Below are positions 37,268-47,100 of a DNA stretch of 64,000 nucleotides, in pieces; within the stretch, counting starts at the first letter, position 1, and each line of letters starts with the position of its first letter. The stretch covers positions 1 to 64,000 of the forward strand of contig JAKQSI010000088.1 of the NCBI GenBank assembly GCA_029570205.1. Direction: 5' to 3'. Origin of the DNA: Candidatus Omnitrophota bacterium. Its GTDB lineage: Bacteria; Hinthialibacterota; Hinthialibacteria; Hinthialibacterales; JAKPRU01. The notes beneath the pieces are model-generated. The model searched no databases, was not told the origin of the DNA, and saw nothing but the letters and a program-made list of their open reading frames with translations. The position numbers and the translations under genes were made by a program.

Positions 37268-37322
37268 TCGTTTCAAAAAAACGAACCGGGTAGATCCTTT
37301 TTTTGACGATTCTCTCAGCAGA

Positions 37323-39128
37323 ATGCCCAACCCTGACGGTTTGAACTCTTCCAGCCATTTTCGTGCTTTACTGGCGTACCTGGCTCCACACACGCACCGC
37401 ATCGTGCTCGGCTTTGTCTTCATCGTGGCCGGTCAGGTGATCGCGGTGCAGATACCCCGGCTGGTGCGCCGGGCCATTGATGCGCTGGAGCCGGCCGTCG
37501 GGAATCCCGACGCAGTCGGCGGCGTTTCGCCGGTTGTTGCGACCGCTTTCTGGGGAATTATTCTACTGGCCATCGGTTCCGCGATCACGCTGTTTTTCTC
37601 GCGATATCTTGTGATTACCGTATCGCGCCTGGCGGAAGAGCAGCTGCGGAACGATCTGTATACGCATCTTCAGTTGCTCACGCCAAGCTACTACAACTCC
37701 ATCTCTACCGGCGATTTGATGACCCGCGCGGGCAGCGACATCGAACAGGTTCGGATGCTCCTCGGCCCGGGAATCATGTACCCGTTGCAGTTCGGCATTC
37801 TGGCGATTCTGGCCATTGCGCACATGCTGTACAGCGACTGGCTTCTGACGACAGCGGTTCTTGTACCTATGCTTGGCCTGTCCGTCTGGGTCAATATCTA
37901 TACCCGACGTCTTCACAACCTGTTCATGGCGTCGCAGGAAATCTACGCTGCCATGTCGGCTCATGTTCAGGAGAATCTGTCCGGTATTCGCGTGGTGAAG
38001 GCATATTGCCAGGAGGCGGCCGAAACGGCTCGTTTTGAGGAAATCAACAAACAGTACCTGGACAAGAATTTTGAAATGATTCGTCTGCGGGGACGACTCT
38101 GGCCGATCATGCGTTACATTAACGGATTGGGGTTTGCCATGATTCTCTTCCTGGGAGGCCGAATGGTCACGGTGAATCGCCTGACCCTCGGCGGACTGGC
38201 GGAGTTTATCCAATACTTTACGATGCTGTTTTGGCCGATTGTCGGTTTCGGATGGGTATTGAACGTCATCTACCGTGGAACCGCCTCCTGGGCGCGAATC
38301 CGCGAGATTCTCTGCGCCGTTCCGGAGATTCTACCCGTACCCGTTACCGTTCCTGAACCGAAAATCCGCGGCGAAATCACGATTCACAATCTGACCTTCC
38401 GCTATCGAGAGGATACTCCGCCGGTTCTTCGCGATATTTCCATTTCCATTCCTGCCGGTTCGACGTTAGCGATTGTCGGTCCCACGGGGGTCGGAAAATC
38501 CACGCTCGTTCACCTTCTTCTTCACCTGTATCCTGTACCTCCCGGCTCGATCTTTATTGACGGGATGGACATCCGGGATATTCCTCTGGAAGTATTGCGC
38601 AGGAATATCGCTTTCGTGTCACAGGAAGTCTTTCTCTTCAGCCAATCACTAAAAGAGAACATCCTTTTCGGAGAGGAATCGGGAGGACCGGATGCCGACA
38701 AACGAACGCGTTCCGCCGCGCGGAAGGCGGGCCTTGAACGCGATGTCGGCCAATTCCCGCAGGGGTTTGAGACTCTGCTCGGTGAACGGGGGCTGACCTT
38801 GTCGGGAGGCCAACGGCAGCGGACCGGAATCGCCCGCGCGCTGGTCCGGCATTGTCCCATTCTGATTTTGGACGACGCGCTGTCGAGTGTCGATGCCGAA
38901 ACGGAGGAACAGATTCTTCGCGGCATACGCGAGGATATCCGGCAACGCACAACGATTCTTATTTCCCATCGTATTTCGACAGTTCGGAACGCGGATCATA
39001 TTGTTGTGCTTGGCGATGGAATGATTATCGAGGAGGGGACTCACCAGGATTTGGTTGAGCGGGGCGGACTTTATGCGTCTATTTTCCGGCGCCAGCAGTT
39101 GGAGGAAAGCCTGGGTATTCGGTCCTGA
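37323..39128 (+). CDS. ABC exporter half-transporter (MsbA-like position)
   Basis: 601 aa: six membrane segments (residues about 25-300) and an ATPase domain. Walker A GPTGVGKST, Q-loop SQEVFLFSQSLKENI, signature LSGGQRQRTGIARAL, Walker B ILILDDALSSVD, H-loop LISHRIST. The residue after Walker B is Asp instead of Glu, as in the degenerate half of heterodimeric exporters such as BmrC or TM287 (family knowledge). No partner gene is adjacent. Its place after lpxA suggests lipid export, but MsbA proper should have Glu. Confidence 0.85.
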   Translation: MPNPDGLNSSSHFRALLAYLAPHTHRIVLGFVFIVAGQVIAVQIPRLVRRAIDALEPAVGNPDAVGGVSPVVATAFWGIILLAIGSAITLFFSRYLVITVSRLAEEQLRNDLYTHLQLLTPSYYNSISTGDLMTRAGSDIEQVRMLLGPGIMYPLQFGILAILAIAHMLYSDWLLTTAVLVPMLGLSVWVNIYTRRLHNLFMASQEIYAAMSAHVQENLSGIRVVKAYCQEAAETARFEEINKQYLDKNFEMIRLRGRLWPIMRYINGLGFAMILFLGGRMVTVNRLTLGGLAEFIQYFTMLFWPIVGFGWVLNVIYRGTASWARIREILCAVPEILPVPVTVPEPKIRGEITIHNLTFRYREDTPPVLRDISISIPAGSTLAIVGPTGVGKSTLVHLLLHLYPVPPGSIFIDGMDIRDIPLEVLRRNIAFVSQEVFLFSQSLKENILFGEESGGPDADKRTRSAARKAGLERDVGQFPQGFETLLGERGLTLSGGQRQRTGIARALVRHCPILILDDALSSVDAETEEQILRGIREDIRQRTTILISHRISTVRNADHIVVLGDGMIIEEGTHQDLVERGGLYASIFRRQQLEESLGIRS

Positions 39129-39184
39129 ACAGGTAACGGATTATAGCGATACGAAGCGATATCCGCTGATTTGGCTACTGTATC

Positions 39185-39201
39185 ACAGGCCGGAAGCCTG
39201 T
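39185..39201. repeat. Short inverted repeat ACAGGC/GCCTGT
   Basis: Perfect 6-bp arms around CGGAA, in the 195-bp gap between the convergent ABC exporter and tgt genes. No T-run, so a weak terminator candidate at most. Confidence 0.4.
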
Positions 39202-39258
39202 CCCGCCCTGTTTACCAAGAAAGAATACCTTGTTGCGCAAGAGAGAACATCTTTTCTC

Positions 39259-39277
39259 CCTCTCGCGCCGGGAGAGG
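39259..39277. repeat. Palindrome CCTCTC/GAGAGG
   Basis: Imperfect relative of the 21865 palindrome, in the same gap; the surrounding TTTTCTCCCTCTCGCGCCGG fits a common intergenic repeat type. Confidence 0.5.
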
Positions 39278-39323
39278 CTTGGCATGAGGGGTTGCCGTAT
39301 GGAACCCGCTCGACTACATCACG

Positions 39324-40448
39324 CTATCGCTGACTCTGCAACAGCGAGGATCGACCCGCGCCCGACAGAAATGTCTCGTGGAATTGTGTTAGATTGCCGC
39401 ACGAGATAGCTATTCGAACCGCCTGCATGAATTCCTGATAAAAAGTTACATTATGAATTGTGGCCAATCGAGAGGCGAGAATCTCGCCTGCAAGGAATAG
39501 ATGCCGGAGGTACGCTAAGGAGAATTGCCGGCAGCAGCTGCAATGACATTCGGTATCCGGCGGGCCTTGTTCATATTTGTATTGAGCCTGCTTGAATGAC
39601 ACTCTACCGGACCAGGTCAGACAATGTCCGTTCCGCGCCAGACGTGTCGGAACTACACAATCGAACAGATCGACGCCTCTCTCGATACAGGTTAAAAAAT
39701 CTTCCGGTGTCCCGACCCCCATCAGGTACCGGGGGCGATCCTCCGGCAGATGCAAAACAGATACATCCAGCATTGCCAGGGTTTGCGCCTTCTCCTCCCC
39801 GACACACAGACCGCCGATTCCATAACCCGGCGAACCGAATCCGCTTAATATCCGTGCGCTTTCCGCGCGAAGATCGGGATTCATCCCACCCTGTACAATC
39901 GGAAACAGTGCTTGGTCTTCGCGTTCTTTCGCCCTGATACATCGCTCCGCCCATCGATTCGTTAATTCCATGGATTGCCGCATATCCTGATCGGGCAGAT
40001 CGTGCGGCGGGCATTCATCCAGGCACATAATGATATCCGCGCCGAGCCGTTCCTGTAAACGAATCGCCGATTCGGGTGTAAAACGATGTATAGAACCGTC
40101 AATGTGAGAACGAAAAGTAACTCCGTCCGGATCGATTGACCGCAGCGGCGCAAGACTAAACACCTGAAATCCCCCGCTGTCGGTTACAATGGGGCCGTCC
40201 CACGCCATGAAACGGTGCAGGCCGCCACATTTCTCTACAACGTCTGCGCCGGGACGAAGATAGAGATGATAGGCATTTGCCAGGATTACCCGGCTTCCGG
40301 TCTCGCGGATTTCTGCGGGAGTTAATGCTTTTACGGTTGCATTCGTTCCCACCGGCATGAATGCAGGTGTATCGACTACCCCATGAGGTGTGTGAAATCT
40401 TCCGGTCCGCGCCCGGCTGTCTTTGGCGGTAATATCGTATTCAAACAT
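39324..40448 (-). CDS. tgt: tRNA-guanine transglycosylase
   Basis: 374 aa. Exchanges the wobble guanine of GUN anticodons for preQ1 in queuosine synthesis. Catalytic region VTDSGGFQVFSL, nucleophile in GVDLFDCVVPTRLARNG, zinc ligands CHCSCC with a later His in TIHN. Full length. queA is not in the window. Confidence 0.96.
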   Translation of the reverse strand: MFEYDITAKDSRARTGRFHTPHGVVDTPAFMPVGTNATVKALTPAEIRETGSRVILANAYHLYLRPGADVVEKCGGLHRFMAWDGPIVTDSGGFQVFSLAPLRSIDPDGVTFRSHIDGSIHRFTPESAIRLQERLGADIIMCLDECPPHDLPDQDMRQSMELTNRWAERCIRAKEREDQALFPIVQGGMNPDLRAESARILSGFGSPGYGIGGLCVGEEKAQTLAMLDVSVLHLPEDRPRYLMGVGTPEDFLTCIERGVDLFDCVVPTRLARNGHCLTWSGRVSFKQAQYKYEQGPPDTECHCSCCRQFSLAYLRHLFLAGEILASRLATIHNVTFYQEFMQAVRIAISCGNLTQFHETFLSGAGRSSLLQSQR

Positions 40449-40462
40449 GGTTATCCATCTTA

Positions 40463-42238
40463 TTACTCGCTATTGGAATGCGCGATCTTATCCAGGTGCG
40501 CAAGCAATTCATCGGCGCTGTGATAGCCAACCAGGCTGGCCTCGGGTAGATATTCGCCGGACCGGCTATAAAACAGCAGCACAGGCAGCCCGGGGATATT
40601 GTATTTGTTCTGCAATTGCCCTCTCTCCGGTGTTTCCCTGGTAAAGTCCAGCCTGACGGTTACAAATTCCTGAAGGCGCGCTGTAACACGCGGATCGCGG
40701 AAAGTAGTCCTGTCTAATTCGATGCAGGCGGCGCACCATTCCGCCCAGACATCGACCAGGACGGGTTTCTGCGCAGCCCGTGCCCTGTCCAGGCCGGTCT
40801 GCTCATCGGCGAGCCAGTCGATGAGGCTTGCGGGTGGTGTTGTAAATGCGCCGACGCTGAGATAAAGACCGAACACGGCGAGGACAATCCCGAAATGCTT
40901 GAGCACTCGACGGATCCCGGAAAGGCCATGAAACGAACGGTGAATCGTTCCGAACGGAAGGGAAAGCACGATCATGACGCATCCCATAATCAATCCGGTC
41001 GGTAAAGGTTTCAGGAGTTTACCGAGGGCAGGGAAGGCAGATTTGCCGAAGTAAAGCGCCATGGCGAGCAGAATAATTCCGAAAATAGTTTTGATATGTT
41101 CCATCCACGCGCCGGAGCGGGGCATGTAGGAAATCGCGGCGGAAAAGGTTCCGAGAAAAATAAATAACGTACCGATTCCGAGGGCATACGTGAAGAGCAG
41201 CCAAAATCCGAGAAACAGGTTGCCCGACGAGGCGACATAAATCAGGACGGTTCCGAGAACAGGACCGGTACACGGCGAGGCGATCACTCCGGCGACCAGC
41301 CCCATACCGAAGGCGCCGCCGTATCCGCGCCCGGCGAGAGAAGCGAGTCGGGCCTGTACGGCGGATGGGACCCGGATTTCAAACAGGCCGAGCATGGAAA
41401 ATCCGAATCCCGCCAGGACCAGCATGACTACACCGACTACAATCGGATTGGCCATAAACGACCCGAATACCGCCCCGGTTCCTGCCGCCAGGAGGCCCAA
41501 TGCGGAGAACATCACGCCGATTCCAAGGACATACGTGACCGACAGGGTGAAGGCTCTCCATCGCGGGACATCCTTCGTGCCGAAAATCGTAATCGTAATC
41601 GGAATCAACGGGTACACGCACGGTGTAAAACAGGTACCGACACCGCCGAGAAAGATTACCAGAAACGTGTAGAACAGTCCTTTTGAGAAAAGGTCAGGTC
41701 TCCGGTCGGAAGCCTGCTCGATGGGAATAAATCCCGCCGGGTTTGTCCCGGGCTGTACGCCGCCGACACGGATGGAGAGATCGAGGGTTCGCTTCGCGGG
41801 GAAAAAACAGAGTTCCGGCGAACAGCCGCGATGTCGAACGGTAAAGCGGACAGGGATGCCTTCCTGTAATACCGGCCCGGTAACGGTGAAGGGGACGCGG
41901 ATGTCTACAACCCCCTCATATATTGGTACTTCTTTTTCTTCATATTTGTCGTATTTCAATTTCGGTTCCGGGTAAATTGGATCGGAGAAGGTGATCCCCG
42001 GGACCGGCTCGGATCGGACCGAGACGGAATCGCGGTAGACATAATGATGTTCGGCTATCGTTAATATAAGCCGTATTTCGCCCCGGTCTCCGGGTTCAAA
42101 TACCGTTACCGGCGCGCTTGCCGACCAGATAAAGGCTTCTTCCGGTGTGAGACTCCGGGCGGGAGCAAAATCGGCCGTGCCAACACAGCCGCCGATCAGG
42201 AGGAAAACAAGCAAGTAGCGGGTGGACGGCCGGATCAT
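40463..42238 (-). CDS. dsbD: Thiol:disulfide interchange protein DsbD
   Basis: 591 aa. Carries reducing power from the cytoplasm to the periplasm. Signal peptide (YLLVFLLIGGCVG), N-terminal domain with the Cys pair GCSPELC, a central eight-segment membrane domain with CFTPCVYPLIPI and ASPCTGPVLGT, and a C-terminal thioredoxin domain with WAEWCAAC. All six expected cysteines are present. Start overlaps the recN stop by four bases, so it is co-translated with recN. Confidence 0.93.
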   Translation of the reverse strand: MIRPSTRYLLVFLLIGGCVGTADFAPARSLTPEEAFIWSASAPVTVFEPGDRGEIRLILTIAEHHYVYRDSVSVRSEPVPGITFSDPIYPEPKLKYDKYEEKEVPIYEGVVDIRVPFTVTGPVLQEGIPVRFTVRHRGCSPELCFFPAKRTLDLSIRVGGVQPGTNPAGFIPIEQASDRRPDLFSKGLFYTFLVIFLGGVGTCFTPCVYPLIPITITIFGTKDVPRWRAFTLSVTYVLGIGVMFSALGLLAAGTGAVFGSFMANPIVVGVVMLVLAGFGFSMLGLFEIRVPSAVQARLASLAGRGYGGAFGMGLVAGVIASPCTGPVLGTVLIYVASSGNLFLGFWLLFTYALGIGTLFIFLGTFSAAISYMPRSGAWMEHIKTIFGIILLAMALYFGKSAFPALGKLLKPLPTGLIMGCVMIVLSLPFGTIHRSFHGLSGIRRVLKHFGIVLAVFGLYLSVGAFTTPPASLIDWLADEQTGLDRARAAQKPVLVDVWAEWCAACIELDRTTFRDPRVTARLQEFVTVRLDFTRETPERGQLQNKYNIPGLPVLLFYSRSGEYLPEASLVGYHSADELLAHLDKIAHSNSE

Positions 42239-43968
42239 TTTCTCTTCCTGTCCTTTCTGAATCCGTTCAGCATTTCGCGGGCATACGAGCGGGATGCCTC
42301 CTCACCGCCGAGCATCCGCACGAGCTCCTCTTCGCGGTCTTTCCCGGTCAGGGTTTCGATGTGTGTTCTGGCCGTGTTTCCGGTAGCGGTTTTTACAACA
42401 CGGAGATTGGTTTCCGCACGCGCGGCGATTTGCGGCAGATGCGTAATACAGATTACTTGTTTTTCGTTCGAGAGATCCTGTAGCCGTTGGGCGATCACGT
42501 CGGCGGTTTTTCCGCCGATGCCGAGGTCGATTTCATCGAAAATCATGGTCGGGACAAGGTGCGCTTTGCCCAAAATGTACTTGATTGCGAGCATGATTCG
42601 CGAGATTTCGCCGCCGGAGGCGATCTCCCGCAGCGGACGGAAAGGACGGTTGGGAATTGTAGACAGAAGAAACTCGATCTCGTCTGCGCCACCGGGGCCC
42701 GGGCGAACGGGGCCGAACTCGCCCGCCGGGATACCCTCGGGATCGCGTGTGGGTTCGACAGATACGACAAACTGCGCCCCTTTCATTCCGAGATGCGAAA
42801 GTTCTGCCGCAACGGCGGCGGATAATTGTTCACCGACGCGGCGTCGTTCTTTCAGTAGAGTTTCCGTCGCCCGGCCGAGCTGTTGTTCGACTTCGCTGAG
42901 TTCTTTTCTTAGTTGTTCGACTTCCTCATCACGATTCTCGATCTGCCCGAGTTCGGTCTTGGCCGACTCCAGGTATTGAAGTAAATCGGCCACGCTGTTT
43001 CCATATTTTGCCTTCAGGTCCTGAATGAGTCGTTTCCGTTCGTTTCGTTCTTCCAGCCGTTGCGGATCGAACTCGATGGTATGGGAATAATTACGGATTT
43101 CGCCGGCCAGTTCCTCTAACTCACTGATGGGGGCGATCCACGATTCATAGACACTCTTGAGGCCTTCATCCAGGAGGCTCATCTCCTGAACCACCCGGTG
43201 AAGCCGGCCCAGCTCATCCAGAACCGACGGCCGGTCGTCGTCTCCCTCATACAGGTGGCGGTAGACGCGATGGGCCTGTTCCGCGAGTTGTTCCGCATGT
43301 TGCATGATCCGGAGTTCGCGGTCGAGCTCTTCCTCTTCGCCGATCTGCAATTTCGCCGCTTCCAGTTCGTGAATCTGGTAACGCAAAATATCCTCGCGGC
43401 GTTGGCGCTCACGCTCGTCTCCTTCCAGAGAGACCAGGCGCTCCCGGCCATGCTGCCGACGCACGTACAGATCGTTATAGCGGGAAACGAGTTGCGGATC
43501 GACACCGTATCGGTCCACCACGGCCCGGTATGTGGCGCGACGCAGCAGAGACTGATGTTCATGCTGTCCGTGCAGATCGACCAGGACCGTTCCGAGTTCT
43601 TTCAGCACGCGAACCAGAGCAGGGCGGTTATTGATAAACATGCGGCTGCGGCCGTCGGCGGATACGCTTCGGCTGAGCAGCAGCGTTCCCTCCTCGCGGT
43701 CGATTCCCGCGAGATCCAGGATGGAATCAATGGAATCCTTTTCGGGGGCATGGCTGTCGTATTCAAAGCGGGCCTCCACCACGGCCTCGCCGCCCTCTCC
43801 GGTTACCAGGTCGGCAGCGGCACGATCTCCCAGCAGCAGGCCGAGCGCCGCCAGCACAATCGACTTCCCGGCTCCTGTTTCGCCGGTCAAGACATTTAAC
43901 CCGGGCGAGAACTCGATCTCCGCCCGGTCGATCAACACAAAATTTCGAATGGAGAGATACCGCAGCAC
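42235..43968 (-). CDS. recN: DNA repair protein RecN
   Basis: 577 aa from a GTG at 43968 with AAGGTGG upstream; the open frame extends to 44010. SMC-like ATPase of double-strand break repair: N-terminal LSIRNFVLIDRAEIEF and Walker A TGETGAGKSI, coiled-coil arms in the middle, signature SGGEISRIMLAIK, Walker B IFDEIDLGIGG. Normal length. Coupled to dsbD, which is an unusual pairing. Confidence 0.94.
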   Translation of the reverse strand: MLRYLSIRNFVLIDRAEIEFSPGLNVLTGETGAGKSIVLAALGLLLGDRAAADLVTGEGGEAVVEARFEYDSHAPEKDSIDSILDLAGIDREEGTLLLSRSVSADGRSRMFINNRPALVRVLKELGTVLVDLHGQHEHQSLLRRATYRAVVDRYGVDPQLVSRYNDLYVRRQHGRERLVSLEGDERERQRREDILRYQIHELEAAKLQIGEEEELDRELRIMQHAEQLAEQAHRVYRHLYEGDDDRPSVLDELGRLHRVVQEMSLLDEGLKSVYESWIAPISELEELAGEIRNYSHTIEFDPQRLEERNERKRLIQDLKAKYGNSVADLLQYLESAKTELGQIENRDEEVEQLRKELSEVEQQLGRATETLLKERRRVGEQLSAAVAAELSHLGMKGAQFVVSVEPTRDPEGIPAGEFGPVRPGPGGADEIEFLLSTIPNRPFRPLREIASGGEISRIMLAIKYILGKAHLVPTMIFDEIDLGIGGKTADVIAQRLQDLSNEKQVICITHLPQIAARAETNLRVVKTATGNTARTHIETLTGKDREEELVRMLGGEEASRSYAREMLNGFRKDRKRK

Positions 43969-44080
43969 TGACAGCCACCTTGGATATTCCGGTCCGCAAA
44001 TGCGTAACACGATCTTATCTTACCCACAGAGCTCTTTCCAAGGAACTGTCCGGCACGGCCCTTGTCTCCACAACAACGGA

Positions 44081-44113
44081 AAAGGCGCAAGAGAAATTGT
44101 CCCTTGCGCCTTT
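44081..44113 (-). terminator. Rho-independent terminator of the beta-helix gene
   Basis: Perfect 11-bp arms AAAGGCGCAAG and CTTGCGCCTTT around an 11-base loop. Read on the minus strand it lies 40 bases after the stop at 44153 and ends in CCTTTTCC, so it should stop transcription before recN. Confidence 0.7.
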
Positions 44114-44152
44114 GTTCTCCTGTCTACCGGCTCGCAGGCCGACCGGCTTACA

Positions 44153-47100
44153 TCATTCCAGTTTCACCCAATCGATCTCGAAGTTTACATTTTTGGTAAT
44201 AGTCGGATCGACCCTCAAAAACGTAAGTACCTCTGCCTCCAGGGCCTCCGGAGTGAACGGCGCGGTGACGATATTGAACTCACCTGGAGTCAGCACATAG
44301 TTGCCCAGACGCTGGAATCCGCCCGCGCCGACCGAGAACTGGCATTGCGTTGGAGCGTCCACCTTAATGCGAACGGTAATGGCCGAGATCGATTCTCTCG
44401 GCAGGTTCGACAGGAAGCCCAGGCGCATAAACGGGTCGGTAGTTTTCGCCTGCCCCTTCAGCACACCGTCTGCCACGACGGCATTGTTGATACTCGTGAG
44501 GGCCCAACCCTCAAAGTTCCCGTCTTCATCGAAGTTCCACTCTGTCTCTCGCGGGATATTCTCCATACTGTACAACCCAATCCGGTCGATTTCGAATATC
44601 GCGTTTTGTGTAGTTGCCGGATCGATTCGTACAAAGGTGAGTTCATCGGCGGCGAGAGCCTGCGCGTTCAGCGGGGCAATCACCACATTGACCCCGTTGG
44701 GAAACAGCGCAAAATCGCCAAGAGGATCAAACCCGTTTGCGCCGATAAAGATCTGGCAGCGGGTGGCTCTGTCTACCCGAATACGAACCACGACGGCTTC
44801 AATATCCTGACGCGGCACACTTGTCGCGAAATTGAGCCGCACGAACGGGTCTTTGGTGGTTGCCTCTCCGGTCAGGACACCATTTTCCACCGTGGCATCG
44901 GTAATGTTTGTGGCCACCCAGCCTTCAAAGTTGCCGCTCTCACTGAAGTTCCACTCCAGCCCTCGCGGCGTTCCCGTGGGCGTTACCGTCGGCGTTACCG
45001 TCGGTGTAGAGGTCGCTTCCACTTCTGTAGTCGGAGTGGCGGTCGGTGTCGGGATGATCTCCACGGTTGGTGTCGGGACGATTGTCGGAGGAACCGGTGT
45101 CGCGGTCGCAACCGGTGTATCGGTCGGCCGTGGAGTCGGGGACAACACTTCGCCGAACCACGGCACCTCATTGGACGCGACGGGTTCGGTTATAGTCTCG
45201 GCGGTTTCCGCTTTCACGGTGACATAATATGTTCCGTAGCCGGAAACCAGTAACGCCGATTGTCTCGCCCCGCCGCCTTGAATCCAATCCCCGCCGGTTT
45301 GGATACCGTCCTTATATACATTCAAGATAAACCGTCGGGGGTTCTCCGCACAAACCCAAGTGATGCGCAACAGGGCTGTCGAATCTCCGAGACCTCGGCT
45401 GATGGATGCCTGGACCGCAGAGGGCGGCGGTACGGGTGTGCTGGTGGGCGTCACGGTTGGTGTCGGTGTAACCGTGGGTGTCGGTGTATCTGTGGGCGTA
45501 TCGCTGGCGGTTGGTGTGACGGTGGCTGTCGGTGTATCCGTGCCGGTCGGGGTCACTGTGGGCGTATCGGTCGGCAGTGGCGTATTTGTGGGCGTATCGG
45601 TCGGCAGCGGCGTATTTGTGGGCGTATCGGTGGGCAGCGGCGTATTTGTCGCTGTCGGAGTCGGAGTGGGTGCATCCAAAACCCCGACAACCAGAGTCCC
45701 CACAGACGAACCGCCATGCCCGTCCGTTACCGTAAATGTAATTGTTGGGTACTCTTTCCCGCCAAATTCGCTGCTGCCTTGCGAATAACCCGGGGTCCAG
45801 GTCAGCATCGGTCCGATATAGGAGGGCGGATTGATTACCGCAACGCCGTTCGTGCCATATACCGCACCCTCCGGAAGATCTGCGGCTGTCACGGTTACAG
45901 GATCCGCATCTACATCATTAACACTCACATAATACAGGAACAAGCGCCCTTCCGTCGCCGTCACATTCGCGCTCTCCACAGTCGGCGGATCATTGACGGA
46001 ATAGACGGTAATGCTGACGTTAGCGGAGTTGGAGTCGAGTTCCGTATCGTTTACCTTAAATGTGAAGATGTCGCTTCCATACGAGTTCAGGCTAGGGGTA
46101 TAGGTCAGGTTGGGTGCAGTCCCCGACAGCGTGCCCTGGGTTGGCTGTGTCAGGACCGTATAAGTCAGCGGTTTGCCACTTGGATTAGTGGCCGTAAGAA
46201 CAATGGCTATCGCGACATCTTCGTTGGTCCTAACTGATTGGCCGTACGCAACAGGCGGCAGGGTTGTCCATGGGTCAAAATCCACGTTATTGCTGACCGC
46301 ATCACCAGTCCCTAGCGGATTGGAAGTGTGAGTCGGCCCCAGGGAAGATCCCCACCAGTTGTTTTCGGCGGAAAGAAGTGTAGCCGAGGCGTTAAAAACG
46401 CCATACTCAGTATTCCCTGTTATGATATTGTCGTTCACTATCCAAGACGTGATATTACCCCCCACAGAAATGTCGATATCGATGCCGATGGGGCTGCCGG
46501 AAATCTTGTTATTCGTCAATGTGAGGTTACTGAGTTGTTCCTTCAACCTAAGGCCAGCGATTTTGTTCTGGTCAAAGGTGTTGCCTGTCAATGTGTTATG
46601 GTCCCCATAATCCTCGCGAAAGCCATACTGGGTGTTCGACTTTGCTATATTGTTTGTGAACGTGTTGAAGAGACACCCTGGAGGCTCGCCTGTGTCGGGC
46701 CCTTTAACCAGGTGAAAACCGTATTTGCCGTTGCTGTTTGCCTGGTTGTCTGTTAAATTGTTGTGGCTGGCGGTTTCCATCTTGAAACCATAGCTTGTAT
46801 TCGAACTGGCATCGTTATTCGTAAAGGTGTTGTAGTCCGAGTGGAAAATCTCAAACCCCTGACGCGTGTTGTTCGTAACGGTATTGTTTGTGAAGGTGTT
46901 ATGGTTACTGCCTGAACCGAGCCAGACGCCATCGAAGCTCTCTTTCAGGATGTTATTGGACACATTACAGTTCGCTATGCCAGCATTGATAAAGATTCCC
47001 GCTTTTCCGTCGTTACTGGCGCCAGTCAATGTGAATCCCGATATGCTGACCCCGTTTGCGCTGACTGTGAAGACGGATTGGCTTGGATCGGCTGCGGTCA

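Noticed and set aside
43631-45253. Plus-strand 540-aa open frame
   Set aside because: Antisense to recN and to the end of the beta-helix gene, crossing the terminator; no recognisable protein.
45420-45670. Possible CRISPR-like array
   Set aside because: The units are directly adjacent 30-bp coding repeats ([10 protein letters not shown]) without spacers.
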